Source: Strigomonas culicis (lineage: Eukaryota; Euglenozoa; Kinetoplastea; Trypanosomatida; Trypanosomatidae). Taken from it: a DNA stretch of 10,846 bases. The stretch's first letter is position 1; each line of letters begins with the position of its first letter. Positions 6,879 through 10,846 of the stretch are shown one piece after another. The position numbers and the translations under genes are program-made. The stretch spans positions 1 to 10,846 of the forward strand of contig AUXH01000631.1 in assembly GCA_000482145.1 (NCBI GenBank), in the 5' to 3' direction. The notes beneath the pieces are model-generated. The model made no database searches, was not told the origin of the DNA, and saw only the letters and a list, made by a program, of their open reading frames with translations.

Positions 6879-9016
6879 ATGCATAAAACAAATAGATAAG
6901 AAGATAATATATATATATATACTATTTCTTCTCTTTTATAATAAACACTGTTTGCATAAAAACAGTTTTTTTTCTTTGAAAGAAGAAAAAACAGAAAAGG
7001 AATATGTAACCCGTCGAATTTTTTTTTGCGCTATTTTACTTATTGCACTGCTTTTTCTTATCTTTTTTTGTCTATTTCCGATGTAATAAAAAAAGGGAAG
7101 TAAATACATAAAACAAATTAGTTATCATCATAATAAGTACAATGCAATGATGTCAAATCTATCTGTTACAGTGAATACACTGACACACCAACACACAGTA
7201 TAAAAAGGAAGTTTTAAAACACAACTATAACCATACTTATGATTTATCAGATATATATATATATATACACACACGTTTATATGTATATGTATATATGTAT
7301 ATACGTTTTTGTATATGATAGCTCATGGTCCGAAGAAAAACAAAAAGTATTATTTTTAATTAATATATTTGATATTTGTTTTTCTCATATCAACAACAAC
7401 AACAACAAACCAGTTATACAGAGAGAAGAAATGAGAGGATTTTTGTTTTCTTTCTCTTCTTTTTTTCCCTTTTCCGCCTTCGAATACGCTTTTTTTTGCT
7501 TCCTTTAATAGAGATCTATACCCCATGACATACATAAAAAAGAAAGGAACATATGTTATATATTCAAAAAGAAAAAGATAACATCTTTTTTTTTTGCTCA
7601 CGCAATTGATCTGTAAACAAATACTCAATATGCTTTTACGAAGGACTTATATCTATAACTTTTTTTCATATACTTTTCACCTTTTTGTTTGTTTCTCTAC
7701 CGTTCGTTAGTTTTTTTTTAAATGAAAGTAATTTTTCTCTAAAACAAAAAGATAAAAAAAGGCCTTCTTTTTTTTTGCTTTACTTGTTTTCTTTGAGTGC
7801 AATTCTCAAGAGTGAACTCTTATTTTTTATTCTGTCTCTTCATCTTGTTTTTTTGATTCTGTTTTTCTTCCTCTTTTCCTTGTTAATACTCTAGTTTACT
7901 ATTTTATTTTACATGAATATCTACTGGAGTATTAATAAGAATTCCAAAAAAAAAGGAGAAATAAACGAAGAACAAATCATAATAATAATAAAAAAAATTG
8001 CAATGGTAATACCATTTTTTGCTTTTTTTTTTAAGTGTATGTATACGTATTCATACACACCATACAGATATATATATATATATATTTATTTACGCTCTTT
8101 TGTTTTCAAATACCTATAAACAGTTCTTTTTTCTGGTTTATTTATTACTTTTTTTTTGTTCCTCTTTCAGAGTGAATCACATTTTCTTTTTTTCTTTTCC
8201 GTTTTTTATTTTTGTCTTTGAATGACATTTCTCTCCTGTTGCCATATGGTACTGACATTGCAGCAATTAAACAGAAAAAAAAATAAAAGGAACGTGCAAG
8301 CGAAACATAATACTTCAAAAAACGATAAAAGCGATGAATAAAAAAAGATAAGAAAAAGGAAAATTCACTTCCCATAACTTTTTTTTGTTTTCCCTTTTTT
8401 TCCCGCTTCTCTTCTTTCTCTGTTTGGAAAGGATTAGCGAAGTGCAGAGTGTGAATCGAAAAAAAAAGAAAAACAAGAAAAAAAGTAAAAGGAGGAAGAA
8501 GAAGCAGAACACATATACACCATATTATAAATTGTTTTATGTATGCTGCTACTTTTCACAAACTATACACACTTTTTTTAAATTTATATATATGTTTTTT
8601 TATCATCGTTTTCTTTTTCCTCTTCTTGTTGTGATTCTAGAGAAAAAGGAAGAAGGAATAAACAATAAAAGAAAAACGCTGATAACAAACCAGAATCTGA
8701 CAATTTTTTTTTTGCCTTTCTTCGGTCAAATATGCACGTAAACAAAAATGTGTGAATGCCCCCCTTTTTTTCTCTTCTTTCATTTATTCTGTTTCTTAGA
8801 TCCGTGCTGATATGTGTTTACCTCACTATGTATACAATTATTTTATTTCTCTCTCCCTCTTTCTCTCTCTCTCTTGCTCCTTCCTTTCCTTTTACTTTTT
8901 TTTTACGATAAGGTCTTTTTGGTGATTATTGTATTCTTCTGTTCTGCATCCCCTCATTTTTTTTTTGTAGCCCTCTTATATAAATATATATACTTGCTTT
9001 GCAAAACTCTTTTATG
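6879..9016 (+). other. 3' UTR of gene 2 and intergenic region; no gene seen
   Basis: No coding region is supported. The frames are T-rich or A-rich homopolymer translations. About 32 ATG triplets occur in these 2,138 nt by hand count, so it does not behave like a leader. It holds AT runs at 7251-7267 and 8068-8085, a CAA run near 7391-7407, alternating TATG/TATA sequence around 7278-7305, and many T8-T10 homopolymers. The distance from stop codon to next predicted acceptor (2,187 nt) is close to that after gene 1 (2,279 nt). Confidence 0.6.
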
Positions 9017-9065
9017 TTTTGTTTTTGTTTTATTTCTTCCCATTGTTTCCGTTGTAAAATTCAAG
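9017..9065 (+). promoter_or_regulatory. Candidate trans-splice acceptor for gene 3 (polypyrimidine tract + AG)
   Basis: A T-rich, C-containing stretch at about 9017-9054 is followed by the first AG at 9064-9065. It starts directly after the last ATG (9014-9016) before the 740-nt ATG-free region. The tract has more G and A interruptions than those of genes 1 and 2, so it is a weaker call. Use of this AG would give a 691-nt leader. Confidence 0.45.
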
Positions 9066-9524
9066 GGCAACTGAAGCATTCTTACCCACGCAAAGGAAAA
9101 TAATAATAATAATAACAATAATATTAAAAAAACATAAAAACAAAAACAAACAAACAAACAAACCAACAAAAGAAAAACCTGCGAAAAAGAAAAAAAATAG
9201 TTTTCATCTTTAACTTGAAGCTAAAAAAGAAGAATAAAAAGAGAAAATAAAACTAAACCAATAAAAAAACTGACGAAGTATAGTAAACAAAAAAGAAAAA
9301 GAAATTAAAACACCGAAACAGATAAACAGAGGCTTTTCTTGTTTTTCTTCTTTATTACTTATTTTTCTTTCTTTTTTCTTTTTGTTACTCATTTTGTATA
9401 GAGTTTAAACCTTTTACCTATATATATTCACATACATATATATCTATCCTTGTTTATTTCTATATACACAACTACTCATTAATATATATTATTCCCACTT
9501 GTTGTTTTATTCTATTACAGCTGC

Positions 9525-9547
9525 AATAATAATAATAATAATAATAA
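9525..9547 (+). repeat. (AAT)n trinucleotide microsatellite in the gene 3 leader
   Basis: Seven or more AAT units in a row follow a small T/C-rich acceptor-like site ending in CAG (9518-9520). A second imperfect AAT/AAC array lies at 9098-9123. Both add A/T-rich, ATG-free sequence to the leader and are likely to vary in length. Confidence 0.85.
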
Positions 9548-9648
9548 AGGAAAACGTGAATAACTACATAGCACTCAATAGTAAAAAAGAATACATATAT
9601 TTTTGCTGACTTATAACAATACGCAAAAAAAAAAGGAAACAGACACAC

Positions 9649-9674
9649 TTTTTTCCCCCTTCTTCTCTTTCTAG
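9649..9674 (+). promoter_or_regulatory. Proximal trans-splice acceptor candidate for gene 3
   Basis: A nearly pure T/C tract at about 9649-9672 is followed at once by AG at 9673-9674. By pattern it is a better acceptor than the distal one at 9065 and would give a leader of only 82 nt. Another candidate is the tract 9332-9399 with AG at 9400-9401. The ATG-free zone reaches well upstream of this site, so longer isoforms are probably also made. Confidence 0.5.
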
Positions 9675-9756
9675 AAGAAGAAGAAAGAAAAGAGAGAAGA
9701 CTGAAAAACAAACAAACACAAAAAAGACAAGTATCCTATACAAAAACTCCGGGGCG

Positions 9757-10025
9757 ATGGATTTTAGCACCATTTCCACAGACACTAATTGTACGTATGG
9801 CGAACCGAACTCGACGAATCAAAGTGCGCATCACGCAGTGACGGCTGCAACGCGTGCTGCTGCTGCGGTGAAGCACCAAACGTTGTGCTTACAGGAGACC
9901 GCGTTCTTCGTCTCATCCACCTCCTCTAACGGTAGCAGCCCGAACCACATTAATCGCTTCTCCACCGCTCACGCGCCAGCGCCGGCGCGGCTGCCACCGC
10001 CGCCGCGGTGTGCAGACCTGAACAC

Positions 10026-10056
<31 letters not shown>

Positions 10057-10176
10057 CAGCGGATGAGTATCTTCAATGATGGTGGCGCGGATGCCTGCAA
10101 CGCGGTGGAGCGACGCAACAAGAAGAGTGCGCAAGCGGTGGAGGCGGCGCAGAGACTGCTGGCGATGGTCGAATAG
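9757..10176 (+). CDS. Gln-tract low-complexity protein, 139 aa, C-terminal AVEAAQRLLAMVE motif (gene 3)
   Basis: I do not recognise a family. The ATG at 9757 (purine at -3, G at +4) is the first after 740 ATG-free bases, and the frame is GC-rich compared with its flanks. Residues 1-24 are Ser/Thr/Asn-rich. H-A-V-T lies at 26-29, the same position and the same 12 bases as in gene 1, followed by an Ala-rich stretch (30-38). Residues 52-61 are Ser-rich, and 72-83 are Ala/Pro then Pro-rich. Nine Gln codons (91-99, all CAG) lead into Q-R-M-S-I-F (101-106), which matches motif A of the other genes. A basic patch (118-123) precedes A-V-E-A-A-Q-R-L-L-A-M-V-E (127-139) at the extreme C terminus. TAG is followed directly in frame by TAA, a tandem stop that guards the C-terminal motif against readthrough. 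No signal peptide, membrane span or known domain is visible. It is likely disordered apart from the C-terminal helix. Antisense frames here are shadows. Confidence 0.87.
10027..10053 (+). repeat. (CAG)9 trinucleotide tract encoding polyGln in gene 3
   Basis: Nine pure CAG codons give nine Gln, followed by CGG-CAG-CGG (Arg-Gln-Arg). The lack of synonymous CAA interruptions suggests recent slippage expansion, so the length is likely to vary between alleles. It lies immediately before motif A. Confidence 0.92.
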
Positions 10177-10846
10177 TAAACGTATCCGCATCCGCACGAT
10201 AGCCACCCCCTTCCTTCCCTCAAAATAAAAAACAAACAAACAAAAATTACAAAAAAAGTAGGCATCACCATATACACACCCAAAAAAAAAAACAATAGCA
10301 GCAAAATCAAATACAAAAAAAAACAAAAACAAACAAACTAACAAACAAAAAATACAGACCAACAAACAAGTAAAGAAAAAAACAGTATTCGTACCTCCTG
10401 ATCCCTTACTGTAAAGTATTGTTTAATCATTGATGCAATCATAATAATCATATATAATAATAAGAAAGGTATTAATACATGAACTGTAGAAACAGAAACA
10501 GCAGCATGATAAAAAAAAAACTAAACTATAATTGAATGCAAATACAGTTTTTTTTTCATATTCTTTCAGAATAAAAGGAGAAAAAAAACTTTTTTTTTTG
10601 CCAGAGAAAGGTATTTTTGTGTCATGATCGAAAGCTGTTACGTACCATTTTTTCTCCTTTTCCCTTTTTTTTTATATTTATCCATTACACATGGTTCCTC
10701 TTTTTTTTCTTTTTTTCTTATTAATTGTTTTTTTCATTTATTTTGCTTTCCTCCCCACTTTTTGTACTGTTGATCGTGTTTTTTTTGTTCATTTTTTCTA
10801 TTCATGTTCTTGTCCTTCTCTTTAAATCGTCTTTTTTCTCTCTCTG
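10177..10846 (+). other. 3' UTR of gene 3, running off the window; no gene seen
   Basis: No coding region is supported. The first part (about 10220-10380) is A/C-rich with many CAAA units and almost no G. The rest changes to mixed AT-rich and then T/C-rich sequence by about 10645-10846. ATG triplets reappear (near 10432, 10479, 10507 and 10624), consistent with 3' UTR. The pyrimidine-rich right end may approach the acceptor of a further downstream gene. Confidence 0.55.

Larger units (their letters stand above)
9066..9756 (+). promoter_or_regulatory. Predicted AUG-free 5' leader of gene 3
   Basis: No ATG occurs on the + strand from 9017 to 9756, against about 10 CAT triplets. The first part (about 9090-9330) is strongly A-rich, with an AAT repeat at 9098-9123 and CAAA repeats at about 9140-9163. 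A pyrimidine-rich block follows at about 9332-9399 with AG at 9400-9401, then AT-rich sequence, an AAT repeat at 9525-9547, and a purine-rich end. Several internal acceptors could shorten the leader. Confidence 0.55.

Noticed and set aside
9913..10365. Minus-strand frames of 150 and 115 residues opposite gene 3
   Set aside because: They consist of the reverse of CAG, CCG and A-rich tracts (poly-Leu or poly-Cys, Phe-rich). The plus-strand frame explains the sequence.
10645..10846. T-runs as bacterial-type terminators
   Set aside because: T-homopolymers are everywhere, without preceding GC stems, and the context is eukaryotic.

Overview
The window looks like nuclear DNA of a trypanosomatid (kinetoplastid) protist. 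The signs are: only three convincing genes, all on the + strand and none with an intron; GC-richer coding islands in very AT-rich flanks; long pyrimidine tracts followed by AG, as used for spliced-leader trans-splicing and coupled polyadenylation; and many AT, AAT and CAAA microsatellites. I cannot name the species. The A+T bias and T-homopolymers argue against Leishmania, and a Trypanosoma or another AT-rich trypanosomatid is more likely. The lineage call is inference.

Layout: 1-1150 has no gene I can support and reads like the 3' UTR/intergenic DNA of an upstream gene. About 1160-1268 is a strong pyrimidine tract plus AG. About 1269-2226 is an AUG-free leader, and 2227-2904 encodes a 225-aa Asn/His-rich protein. 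From 2905 to about 5140 is 3' UTR/intergenic. At 5147-5183 is a second pyrimidine tract plus AG, followed by an AUG-free leader to 6563 and a 104-aa protein at 6564-6878. From 6879 to about 9016 is 3' UTR/intergenic. At 9017-9065 is a third acceptor region, followed by an AUG-free leader to 9756, a 139-aa protein at 9757-10176, and 3' UTR to the end.

The three proteins match no domain family I recognise. They appear to be a divergent tandem family: each ends in a short helix-like motif ([SA]-V-[ER]-A-A-x-x-L-L), preceded by a second motif ([QC]-R-[LM]-x-x-[FY]), with otherwise unrelated low-complexity sequence (Asn/His and Gln-Pro; Thr/Asn; Ser/Pro and polyGln). Proteins 1 and 3 also share His-Ala-Val-Thr at residues 26-29, encoded by the same 12 nucleotides.

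The most striking signal is the complete absence of ATG on the + strand upstream of each start: 1151-2226 (1,076 nt), 5138-6563 (1,426 nt) and 9017-9756 (740 nt). By hand count there are 0 ATG but about 49 CAT (the same triplet on the other strand) in these 3,242 nt, whereas 6879-9016 alone has about 32 ATG. Each desert begins at or just before a pyrimidine tract plus AG. This implies unusually long scanned 5' leaders under strong selection against upstream AUGs, in units of about 3.9 kb that carry only a 0.3-0.7 kb coding region. I infer heavily post-transcriptionally regulated genes. What the proteins do is unknown.
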